Shown one piece after another: positions 33,880-45,424 of a DNA stretch of 64,000 nt. The DNA is from Thuidium tamariscinum (Eukaryota; Streptophyta; Bryopsida; Hypnales; Thuidiaceae), in contig OX344753.2 of the NCBI GenBank assembly GCA_947034885.2, forward strand, positions 11,160,001-11,224,000. The letters are read 5' to 3'. The first letter of the stretch is position 1, and each line of letters opens with the position of its first letter. The notes under the pieces were generated by a model. The model was not told the DNA's origin, made no database searches, and was given only the letters and a program-made list of their open reading frames with translations. The position numbers and the translations under genes are program-made.

Positions 33880-36800
33880 TTTAGCAGTACTAGCATTCAG
33901 CACATCTATACCGGATTATTAGAAAACTCTATGCCATCCATGATTGTATGTAGCACCGGTACAACTATAGAGGATGAGTATCTGTCCGTCATGAAGTCTT
34001 CGTAGGCCTTCATTTGTACTCGGTTTTCAAGAAATATATCTTTTTCTGCATTGAATACCCTTTTTTTCTAAAACTCTTATGCCCTTTCATTGTAACCTCC
34101 TAACCCTAACCCTTGACCTTAGATTGTATGATAGATTTATGATGAATTGTTTTGAACCACTGATTACTCTATCAATTGCGTGCTTGCTTTCAAGTTGCTC
34201 AAGAACCCTAAGCCAATAAATGTCATTCTCCTATTATCTGTATTTTATGCTACACGGATTCCAAAATTTATGATTGGTTATTGAAGCCCTAAACCTGAAA
34301 TTGAGGGTCATTCTTTCATAGCAGCAAAAACAGTGCTTGGAAAGTTGGGAGCTCTTTTAAATTTAGTCCAATATTCAATCAACGGATTGTTTGACATTGC
34401 AATCATCTCACATTCTTTGCCTTCAATTCTATATCATAGGAAAAAGTCTTAAGTAAAAGGTGTACAAGAAGTAGTATATGTTAATAGGTTTTAGACCCTA
34501 AACCCATGGTTCAAAGTCCACGGTTTTAGGTCCACGGTTATAGGGTCTCTGTCACACCCTAAACCAATGAACTGGGGGTAGATGTATACTACTCGGGTCA
34601 CCTTAAATCAAAAGTCCGTTGAATTTTTTTGGGAATATTGAAAAAAATTACAATTTACTTCAACTAAATATCTAGGCTCGCATAATGTACGCTCACAGCT
34701 CTCAGGCTCACGCTTTTAGGCTCACAATTTAGCGTCGTTGTCATGAGATAGTGTTTGTGAGATAATCTAGAATGAGGAGTGTGAAAATTAATTAGAAAAA
34801 AATAGTTATAAAGTAGAAACAAAAATAATTAGATGTGAAAACTATATTAAATCAATTGAGAGTGTGACCACGAGAGTTGAAAGAATAAATTAGAAAATAA
34901 TAGGAATTCAATTTGAGAAATATAAAATTGTATTGAAATTAATTATGGGAAACAGTCTGATTGGAAAAGATGATGGTAATGGCTATGATACAATAAAAAG
35001 AATACCAATTGGAAATTGAAGCATAAGGCGGGTGTTAAATATTGGCAATTGTGGAAAAGCAAAAAAGACTTTGACAACAATTTATGTAATAAGTGATTCT
35101 ATACCAATAGTATATTGATATGTAATAGGAAATTTGAATATTCATAATCTTGCAATTGGTATCTTTTGGATAAACTTTAGAGTCCATTTTGAAATAGTTT
35201 ACCTCTTAGAGTTCAAATTCTACTTTAGGGATTTATTTAAGAAATTAAATAAAAAGTGTTTATACTATGTGGTAATCCTAAACTATAAGTTCATGCATTA
35301 TCACAAGGTAATCTTATACACAAAGTCATCTAGTACCATGAAGTAATCCTAAACCATAAAATAATGGCCATATTTTTACCTTTAGGAATAATTATTGATA
35401 TTTAGGAAAAAAACATGAAACTCTTCATTGAATCCCATGAGGAATTAGACTCTCTACCTTCTTTGTGAAATATTCATTGAAGTTCAATGCAATGTTGATT
35501 GAGTTGTCGATGTGCAAGTGTTGCACTTAAACTACGTGCTTACAATTACAAGTTCTAAGTAGTGCTTATGAAATTCTAGAAGAATAGGTCTAGTGTACAA
35601 TCAAGCTTCCACATCTTATTAGACCAATTCCTGCAAAAATTGGCACTAGCCATGTTGTGGAGCTCATTTCCGTTGATCTAAAGTTACACAAGATGAATCA
35701 ATTTTTTAGTTAGTTCTACCTGATGGAATTAATTGAAATTGGTTTGAATTATACTTAAATAAGTGTAGTCTTAGTAGTATAGCCTTATAAGTAATGATGT
35801 GGAAAGGGTGGTTTCAGTAAATTTTACAAAAAATACATGTATAATTTTAATTTAAACTAAGAAATGAAGCTTGATAGATTTTCCTTTTTACTTCATCTTG
35901 AAATATTGAAAAAATCCAAAATTTGAAGGAGTTATTGCAATTACAAGCTCAATGTATTAAAATTCAACAAGTAAAACATGTTGTGTTTTTCATTAGTTTT
36001 TTTTCTTCTAAAATGTATTTTCAATTTAAATTACAAAATTAAAATTTTCATTCTAACTTTCCTTTATGGTAAATATTTCAATTTATTCTAATATATATTA
36101 TAATTGATATAATTTTACTTTGACATTTATCTGAAAAAGAACTATAATAATTTTTTTTCATCAAATAAAATGAAAAAAAGAAGATATTGAAAATTCATAT
36201 TTCCACTTGTCAAAAATATCAAAATTTTATACATCAATCAAATAAAAGGATGAATTTCATTTGATAACTAAATTGGCTTCGTGGTCTTTTGGTTGTGCTT
36301 GTTTTAGGTAAAATAAAATAAAAATAACCAATTGAAAATTTTTCACTCTAATTTCCATTTCTACTTGTACATCTTGCAAAAAATTCAAGTAATTTGGATT
36401 TTTTTTCTATCTTTATTTATTTAATTTTAATTTCTGCATCAAAATTGATAATAATTTCAATTTTTCATGAAACAAATTGAAATTTCTTAGAGTGCTACAC
36501 AATTTCTACTCTAAAGTAATAAAAATATATAATTGATAGTTGAATACACTGCAAGGAAAAGGGGTGATTTAAGTGCAATCTTAAGTGAAAAAATATATAT
36601 TGAAAGGTCATATATTTTCAACAATATTTCCTTAAATTCATGTGTCTAGGACTTGCATTATTGTACATGATTGAAAGGTTAAAACTTAAAAGTTTTCCTT
36701 TCACTATGACTTATAAGTTCAAAAATATTGTGGGGTGAATTGTATGATTTTCACTTCTAAGTTGCATCTTGACACATGACAAACTCCCCCATTCCTTAAA

Positions 36801-37788
36801 GTTGTTTTATACCCACCCTATAGCCAAATAGCCAATTGCTTCAAGTCAACTTACAAGAGTGAAACAGTACAACATCCATGTGTCTTTTGTATGAGTATAT
36901 GAAGCCAAAAAATTTAGCTTTCATCCTTCCTTTATTTAAATGTACTTATATTGTTACAATTGTTTTTTAATAATTAAGTGTTTACCACACTTTTCAACAA
37001 TATAGTTAGTTTTGCATGTTGCAAGCTTGCATGAAGAACAACAGTGCACCCAACACAACCTAGTGAGGTGGGGAGTCTTTGGCCCTACTTTCAGTACTTC
37101 CTCTCTCTCGTGAAATTATCTACAAGTTGTACATGAAGAATTAGAAGTCTACTACCATGATCAAGTCTTAAAGAAACTTTGGGAGCATATAAGATCTTAC
37201 AAGAAAGATTTGAAGTGTAGTGAAATGAATACACCTTATATTTGGAGTTTTAAAGCTTTAGTTCAATAGCTCTTAGAAAATTCTCAAGCAAATTAAAGGT
37301 GTCTATTGTTGCTCCAAATACATCTAATGTTTTGGAGATTGATAAACCAATAGCTTGTTGAATAATGAAATAAAATTAAGAAAACTCTATAAAATTCTTT
37401 AAGGATAGAATTAACAACTAATTTACAGAAATATAGAAATCTCTCCAAAGGCAAAGATTCTTAGATAAGCTAAAAACAATGAACATCCTTGAAGTTTTAA
37501 AGGTTTACTTGCAAGAAGGCGAAGCACAAGCTCGAGACTTTTGTATTGCTTTGGTCTAACTGTTCTCTACCTCCTTGATTGCACTCAACCATACCCAAGT
37601 TAGAATTATTTGAAGGCTTTAAGCATATACTCCTTAGAAGACGTTTGTAACATGTGGTTAAAGCCTTCTTTATTAAAAATCATTTTAACATGAATCACCT
37701 ATGATTTTTGCTAAGATTCCCCAACAACATCAAGCTAATTTGCTTACTAAACAGTATTAAATCTAACATTCCATATACCAAATGGTGA
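33880..37788. other. AT-rich gene desert
   Basis: No supportable gene. Near 34490-34570 a cluster of ccctaaacc/ggttttagg words forms small inverted repeats, which I do not read as telomeric. At 36547 a cactgcaaggaaaagggg word resembles CACTA-type termini, but a partner end is unclear. Confidence 0.5.
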
Positions 37789-38003
37789 TCAATACAAAAA
37801 CAAATATCCTTGTTCACAATCTATACTTGGAGCAAAACAAAGGTTTAGTTTTTCCTCATCAAAGTTGGGAGATGTACTTTTGAGCTCAAGTGCCTTGTAT
37901 CTTACCAATTCATCATGCATCCCCGCATACAAGACTTGTGTATATTGCAATTCCTTGCTCAATTTTTCGTTGGCCAATTTTAGAGTTTGATTTTGTTTCT
38001 GAG
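37789..38003 (-). pseudogene. Isolated coiled-coil exon fragment
   Basis: After an acceptor-like tcctcag on the minus strand, a frame reads KQNQTLKLANEKLSKELQY and onward for about 70 residues, helical and Lys/Glu/Leu-rich, ending in TAG. Codon use looks real, but no partner exons are visible. It may be a relic of a retroelement gag-like or host gene. I do not recognise the family. Confidence 0.3.
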
Positions 38004-39015
38004 GACATGAATCAGAAAAGAATATGAGTGCAAATAAATCAACACATGCTTATTGGATTATAACACCTAAATCCAATTGTCTTAATCCCCTATCTAATAT
38101 TCAATCTCCTAACAATCCAACAACATTGTGATATAAGCGCACCTTAATGGCTTCATTTTAGTATGATGGTTGAATGTCTAGTACAAAGACTATTGACTAG
38201 AGGAGAGTCTACTTAGCATACACTATATCTCTCTAATAAAGCAATTATTGGTATTAACTTCCAATAATCCTAAGACATCTTAGAGTGCTAGGTTGGAAAT
38301 ACTTCTTTCTGGCAACATGAAGCAAGTTCTTCCAGCTCATTGATATGGCTCTTGTATATATTTGTGTTATGTTTCTTTGCAAAAATGACTCTAGTATAGG
38401 GATGGCGTCAAAAGATACAATCTTGGTTGCTACTTTGATTGAGTTTGGAATAGTGCAACTAGATTGGATTTTCTAGTCAACTATTTTTTATTACTCTACT
38501 TGACTTTCTATTTATTTAAGCTTATCAAGAGGAACAAGAATTTGAACTTAAGAGGAGTTGAAATTCATTGATCAATCTATACATATCAATGTCGTATATT
38601 CATATCAGAAAAAAATGACAATGAAATACAAGAAGCCTAGGGAGGACACTTCCCATTTTTTAATAACCTACGTGCGGCGGAATATAGGTACATTTAAATA
38701 ATCTTAGGTAAAATTTATAAGAAATTTACATATAAATTAGGGGACATTAAAAGTGGCATGTCCTTTAATTTATAAGTAATATAGGGAACTAGAAAATATG
38801 GTCCATTAGAATTTAGGTAGATATAAATTAGGGGCAAAAGAATGGGATCCTAGGAAAAAAATTTAGTAGGTTCAATTAATATTTATTGTACTAGTCAGAT
38901 ACAACTCAAGATACATGAAGTATAGTGTATCTACAGCTCATCAGGTACTGTGATATATCTATAGCTCATCTACAGCATATCTTTAAGTCATATCTAACTC
39001 CATTGGTGTTTGCAA
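38004..39015. other. AT-rich intergenic DNA
   Basis: No gene, RNA or clear repeat is visible. Confidence 0.5.
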
Positions 39016-39298
39016 CATTAGATGAAATCTGAGGGCATTACAAGGCTATTTCGGGTCTGTTCCCGAAACGGCTCCTAAAGCCGTTGTCCACTCTCAAGCC
39101 GATTTTTATTAAAAAGATTAAAAATAAAAATAAAATTTGGGTCCTAAAATATGAAAATAAGTCCAAAAAAAAATTTGAATTTTTTTTTATTACGTGGTAG
39201 GGTCGCAACCACATAGGATTTGAGTTCGCAAGGCAGAAACTACGTTCCCGCACTCCGAGAACCTGCAATCTCCTAATGCCTTCAAATTTCATCTAATG
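39016..39298. mobile_element. MITE, 283 bp, copy 1
   Basis: Terminal inverted repeats: CATTAGATGAAATCTGAGGG at the left, and at the right a segment whose complement begins CATTAGATGAAATTTGAAGG. Inside are a tttcgggtctgttcccgaaa foldback and an A/T-rich core. Target duplications are not clear. A second copy lies at 40593-40890 in opposite orientation and a diverged one at 60.7 kb. Confidence 0.85.
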
Positions 39299-40592
39299 TC
39301 TGGTTGGGTGCAAGAGTTTGTGCTATGAACGACCTCTCTGAAGTTTGGGTAGCACCATATCATAGAGCTTGATTTTGTTTTTTCACATGTGATGAAGGGC
39401 ATTAGAACGGCATATTTCCGATGTAATTTTTTTATATGAGGCATATATTTGTGGTCATAGTTCACAGATGAACTTCATGTCTGTGTTTTTAAACACATTT
39501 TTGTCCCTAAAATCTCTTCTATACTTTTTCAACTCTAATGTCTTGCTTTTCATGCATGTATTTGTGTTGTATTTGTGTTGTATTTGTATTGTATTTGTAT
39601 TCATGCATTGTTATAACTTGAATCTTTTTTTCTATAAGGTATTTGTTAGTCACTTGTATTCTCATTATTTTTTTATTAGTATTTTTTCTTATAAAGAAAA
39701 TAGCCTCTAATATATTCCTTTGGCCTATATATTATAAGTAATGATAGATATGATAATATGGGTAATTTTTTTGCTTTATGTAATAATAGGGGTCCTTTAA
39801 ATGCTTTCTAGGACGTAAATAGCCCCCCAAAAAATACCCCTCCGCTACACGTGGGTCCCCCAAATACACAAGAAGTGTCCCTCCCAAGACAAGAAGTTAC
39901 CTTCTCTTGATCATCAATCTTTTGTACTTAAGTAGCTTGTAAGAGGTCCGATATTTGAGCGATGGCATCATTAATTTGCATTGAATCTATAGTTCAAGCA
40001 TTAATTATTGGTGCTATCATAATCTACAAAACATTCTTTAGGGGCAATGAGCTTTACCAAATAGAGGATTATGAACATGTACATTGAAACATTGAACTTT
40101 TATTATTCAATGAAGTCAAAGAATTTTGTCAACAACAATTTCATACATGATTATAATAAACTTGTTAACTTTAGATTCTTAATACAATAGTATGTGTGCA
40201 ACTAAACATCTTTGACTTTTGACACAACTTTAAGATTCTCTAGTTTTTTTTGGAAGTGAGTTATTTCAGACTCTTTATCTTTTATTTTCCAAAAGTAGGA
40301 CCAAAAAAATATTAAATCAACTTAGAATGCATATGAAAGTGTAGAGCTCATACAAGTCAATGAGCTACAAGAGGTTAAAGGATGAAGATATTCTCAAGAA
40401 TTCACATACAATGCATTTTCAATCTAATTTTTTTTTAGTTTCAAATTTTGGATTCTATTATCTCCTCATTCTTGTGCTGAAATGCTTATTGCAATTGAAA
40501 CAAGTAGTGCAACCTAAAGGTTGGAATGCAAATTCTTGAAGACAACATGCTTGAGACTATAAAAAATTCTCACCTAAAAAGGATCATGCAAG
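39299..40592. other. AT-rich DNA between MITE copies
   Basis: Contains a short tgtatttgtgt tandem repeat near 39555-39605. No gene is supportable. Confidence 0.5.
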
Positions 40593-40890
40593 CATTAGAT
40601 GAAATTTGAGGGCATTAGGAGACTGCGGGTTCCTGGACACAAGAACACGGTTTCTGCCTTGTGAACTTGAATCCTACATGGTCGCAACCCTGCCACGTAA
40701 TTAATTAATTATTTTTTGAAAAAAATTTGGACTTATTTTCATATTTCAGGACCCCAAAGTTTATTTTTTAATTTTTTAATTTTTTTAATTTTTTGGATTA
40801 AAGCCAGCCTGACAACGGCCAACGGCATTGGAAGTTGTTTCAAGAATAGACCTAAAATGGCCCTGTAATGCCTTCAGATTTCTTCTAATG
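40593..40890. mobile_element. MITE, 298 bp, copy 2 (inverted)
   Basis: Starts CATTAGATGAAATTTGAGGG and ends with the inverted partner. Its interior (cctgccacgtaatt, atttggacttattttcat, gacaacggccaacggc) is the reverse complement of copy 1. Confidence 0.85.
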
Positions 40891-42272
40891 GATAAGTTTG
40901 AAACTTTGTATTGAAGAGAAAACAAAATGAATAAATTGACTAGGATTCATGAACAATTTCCATAAATGAAGAAGAACACTATACAATTGGCAAATCATAT
41001 TGTTTACCAATATAACGCTTCTTGTTGGCACTTTGATCTTCTGACAACTTCATATTAAGATCCTCTTCCAATGCACTTTACACCACTGCATTCCAAAACC
41101 TAGCTCCCAATCTAAGAGCAAGCAAGTGCTCCCACAGATTTGTACAAAAAACAACATCAAATTCAAATATACTAAAGCTATTTTATTCTATGTATGAAAA
41201 TAGAATCTGCTAAGAGAGAGGCTCAAGACTCACAACACATGAGTGGAAACATTTGCACTCTGTTTGAGTGAACCAACAACTCAAGCCCATGATGGTTCAC
41301 ACTGTAGTTACAACAACAACTACAGTCGTTGAAGATGATTGTGCTTCCAAAGGAAAGGAAAACAAAACAAATCTCTAGCTTGACCAGCTAACAATGCTAC
41401 AACAAAGAACCGTCTCAAAAACAAACCCTCGCATTGAAGCCATTGTTGGTGCTTTGAAGGGGAAAAAAACATTGTGGCCAAATTTCTTTTACTCAATTTC
41501 AAATGACCTATAGTACAAGTCTTTCCTTTTTTTCTATCGAAGTTTTACTTCAAAAGACTGCCAATAGTATTGTAGTGACCAAATATGTGGTGTTCCAGAG
41601 TTTCTACGATTGAGAAAGAGTCTCTACTTTACACTACTAATTTCTTCTATTAAACGCAACCTTTCAGCTCTAAAAAATGATCTTCAACAATTCTTTACTA
41701 ATCTTTCCTCTTTAAAACACCCCCATTTCTTGTAGTGATACAATCTAATAGGCTACATCTAATTTAGACGTGATATTTGACTAATTGGCAATAGATCTTG
41801 TCCTTTAGGGGTTAATTGTAGATCAAGTGCTAAGTTATTGAAATTTCACCGATTCAATGAATATATTTAAGTATGTCTTACAAACTTATTATCCATTAGA
41901 ATCTAACTTGTAGATAAAGTCGAGTCTTTTACCACGTGATCTTCATTTCAATTCTAATCTTAATGTGTCTTTGTGGGGTATACTTTTGTTCTTGCTTTTG
42001 TTCCAAAAATATACACTTCAAGTACATGAGGGCAAAATTGAGATGGAGGTGGTAATAGACTCATTCAACCTACATGAATTTTAGTTTTTAGAGCTTTGTG
42101 AACTCAAGGTGAATGTAGTCACAATTTTATTTAGTACTTTAATTCACTTCAATGTAATGAAATGGACGTTTAATAGCCTCCAAATTTGAATGTTTTTATT
42201 TTGAATTGAGACCTTAATCAAGTAAGTGTGTAAAGATCCTAAATCCTTATACAAGTTTCATGAAAGTGTTTA
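40891..42272. other. AT-rich DNA with one CACTA-like terminus
   Basis: At 41710-41737 the minus strand reads CACTACAAGAAATGGGGG, matching plant CACTA-type ends, but the other end was not found. No gene is supportable. Confidence 0.4.
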
Positions 42273-42512
42273 GACTATAAGAAAAAGGGGTGTTTTAAGT
42301 ATAGTCCTAGAGATAAGATTTTAAATAATGACCTTTTTAAGAAAATTTGAGTATAAATATACAAGAAATACATGTCTTTTAAATAAAAATTTACAAGAAA
42401 GACAATAAAACATGTATCTTTAGTAAAATGTTATTCAAATTCTCCTAAAAAGGTCAATACTTAAAATCTTATCTCTAGAGCTATACTTGAAACACTCCTT
42501 TCTCTTGTAGTC
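42273..42512. mobile_element. CACTA-like MITE, 240 bp
   Basis: Left end GACTATAAGAAAAAGGGG and right end, read inverted, GACTACAAGAGAAAGGAG. The inverted repeats extend about 80 bp (tgttttaagtatag, agagataagattttaa and tgaccttttta are shared), leaving a short AT-rich middle. Transposon class is inferred from the ACTA(C/T)AAGA termini. Confidence 0.8.
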
Positions 42513-44290
42513 TTGAACTCAAAGTGTTTTGAATGTTTTCACCTTTGCAAATCTTGATTATCTAGAATTAAGATTTTTGGTAGCAATGAATTATACCAAA
42601 TATAGTATATAGTTAGATATTAGGAAAAAGTCACATTACAAAATCATTCAAAAAAGTTATAGAATAGACTTTGGAATGCCTAAAATTGATTCAATCCATA
42701 AATGTCAAGCTCTTTAATTTCATAATTACATTTTTAGGCCCATAATTTTAGATTTGGTATATATAGAATGAAATTGAAAAACTCCAATTCACTTTCAAGT
42801 TTTTAACCCCTTCTTGATCAATCTTCATAAAGGATCATTATCAAGATTGCAATCTACATTTGACATTATTCTTAAGTTTTCTTTTTTTAAATGCATTTGT
42901 AAAATGTCTATTTTAATTTGTACAAGTACATTACATTTCAGTTTTTTTTAATTCAGTTTTTTAATGATCAACAATTTGACAATGATTTTGTTTAGAACAA
43001 ACTCCAAGAACCTCAAAAAAGACCTTTAGTGTCCTAGGATTAACACTTAGAAAATTCCCCCTTATTAGGAATATAACTCTTGGGTAGGAATTGTTTTAAA
43101 TTTAGAGACATTTACGAATACTAAATGTGAGTGTTAATTTGTACAAGAGAGTGGATAATTGCTTGTGCATTTTGCGACACAAAACGGCTACAAGTCAAGA
43201 TCGATAGGGCAAGACCTATAGACGCCCGTGTGACTACCCAATTTCAAGCGTTAAATACAAGGGAGAATTATTTTGAAATCTGATGGCAAATTTGTAACTT
43301 GATGCCAAAATCAGCACCTCACTTCCCGTTGCAAATTTTGCACCTTCATGACAATGTGAGAAAGGCAGAATAAGCATGTCCTACTTTTAAAGGTAGGACA
43401 TTAAATCCATCCCATGAAGTGTGTCCAACAGAGTAAAACTCATGTTACCTGGGAATAAAAGTAAAGAAGCCTCCTATTTTGGGGCCAAATTTTAGGGTAT
43501 ATTCTACCCCCTCCCCGGAATTTGGAGCGTCCAATTGCAAATATGAATTCAGAATTTGCAATAAAGAAAATTGTGCAAAAAATAAAAAATTTCAGCGTTT
43601 ATCACTGGGATAAATCCAACCCGCTGGTTCCACTTCATGGAACGGGTTTAATGTCTCGCCTTTTAACCCTGGAGCGTGCCAATGTCCAATTTCTGGATGA
43701 TGAACAGATTCAAAATTATTTTTCTGTCTCGTTACTGCTTGGATGGAAGTCATCTTAATTTTGAGAAATTCTTTATGAAGTTTTTGTTCTATCGAAGGGT
43801 TGGATTTGGTATTTCTAAAGCACATAATTTTCTAAAATTACAAATGTGGAAGTATGTCAAGTGGTTGACTTGCGTTGATTGTAGTTCAAAACCAAGTTTG
43901 CAAAAATGAGGTCATAGAATTAAAAAACAAAAAGATTTCAAAAAATCACCATGTGAAGAGAAGCTCATTTCAAACCCACTCCAACAAGTTTTACTTGAAG
44001 AATGATAATATTTTGCTTGTAATTGAATTTTGAAGGAATTTTGAAATTTTTCTTTCAGAATTTATAGAAAAATATTGGTGAAAGCATTGGGGAATCTAAC
44101 CATACGAATGGAATCTAAAATTCAAAATTTACAACTTCTATTTGTATTACAGTCCCAAAATATTCTTCCAAATCGTACTTTATAATGATTTTTCCCAAAT
44201 CGTCAATTCTGGACATGATTCGAGACGCTCTAGGGTTAACGTCAGTATCCAATTGCGGTTTACATACTCATTTCTCAACCACTCATAGCA
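42513..44290. other. AT-rich intergenic DNA
   Basis: No supportable gene. Around 43505-43690 a segment shares gcaaatatgaattcagaatt and a poly-T/A core with the MITE at 49.0 kb, so a relative of that element may lie here. Confidence 0.4.
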
Positions 44291-44334
44291 CGACACGTGG
44301 GCTTCTTGTGCCCTTGCGGCTTCGACGTGGGTAA

Positions 44335-45349
44335 GAAATTAGTGCGAACAATTGGCAGTCCCATCCGGGCTATTAGGGTTTCACCTCTAGAGCTTCTTGG
44401 TCGTGACCTCTCAGCAGGAACAGATTTTTGCATTGCAGTGTGTTCGCATGGTCGTGTTCGCCATTTCGCAGAGGAGCTCTTCGCCATTCTTACGACAGAG
44501 CAATGATCCGACGCTTCAATTGAAGCTGACAATCGCTTGGTTTGGTTAAGATTCAAGAGGAAATTCCCAGGGTTTTAGAGCTGGAATTAGGATGTTTGTC
44601 CCGGCAGAATCGTCCGCCTCTTGGTACGTGAAGCTGGAGAAGGAGCGCGAGCAGCTCGTGGAGGAATTCTGGAAGCCCGGGGAGCTCAATCAGCCTGTGC
44701 ATGTGCCGCAGGTATGCAGGATTCGGAGCTCGAAATGTAGCGTGTTGGAAATTGTGATGAATTTCTTTTAAGGATACGTGTGTGTTTAGTAATCTCCTTT
44801 TTTAGTTAGCCACTCAGGTATGCGCACCTTTAATTGCCATTTATTGCAATTCAGCAATACTGATTGGAATTCGGAGTAAGGAAAAGTGTGTTTTAGAATT
44901 ATAGGAGAAGGCGTGCTGAAGTGAATGTATAGAAATTTCAGTACCGAAAATGGACCTGAAATTGGAATGATTATCACTTTTGAGCACCAGTAATTGACAG
45001 TAGGGCCATCGATAAAAGAGTTGATAACGGGTGTTCACACCATAGAGATTGCCTTTTGTTTCTCTAATCTCGCAGCTTTCCTTTAGTTCGTGTAGCACCT
45101 TGGACTATGTAGACGGGCCGGGGTAAGATGCTTATAAAACATTAGGTTGGTGTGTTTCTGGTCAAGGATTAGTACGGAATTATTGGTTCGGTGTGGTTTT
45201 GGTTTGCTTTAATTTGGTTAGCTTATAATACAGCGATCTGCTTGTAAGAAGTTTGACCTTACCTGAGTTATATTATTTTTACAATATAAGAATTGCATTG
45301 GACCATGGATCCTGAGGTTGATGTTGAGGTCTGACTTGCCTTCTTGCAG
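44335..45349 (+). promoter_or_regulatory. Duplicated PLAC8 promoter, exon 1 and intron 1 acting as likely leader of the helicase gene
   Basis: The stretch matches 54.21-54.95 kb: aattagtgcgaacaa and ttagggtttcac upstream, the coding exon, then GTATGCAGGATT, tgtagacgggccggggtaa and ttggtgtgtttctggt. The copied exon, 44592-44711, still encodes 40 residues beginning MFVPAESSAS and ending GELNQPVHVPQ at a GT donor. The next good acceptor, ttcttgcag at 45349, lies 76 bp before the helicase ATG. A transcript from this promoter would therefore carry the exon as an upstream open frame. Confidence 0.6.
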
Positions 45350-45424
45350 TGAGATTTTGAAGATGCTGGCAGTCGCCTTTTTTTCAATTGGTGACCTTGG
45401 CCACTAACCGGAGAATAAATCGAG

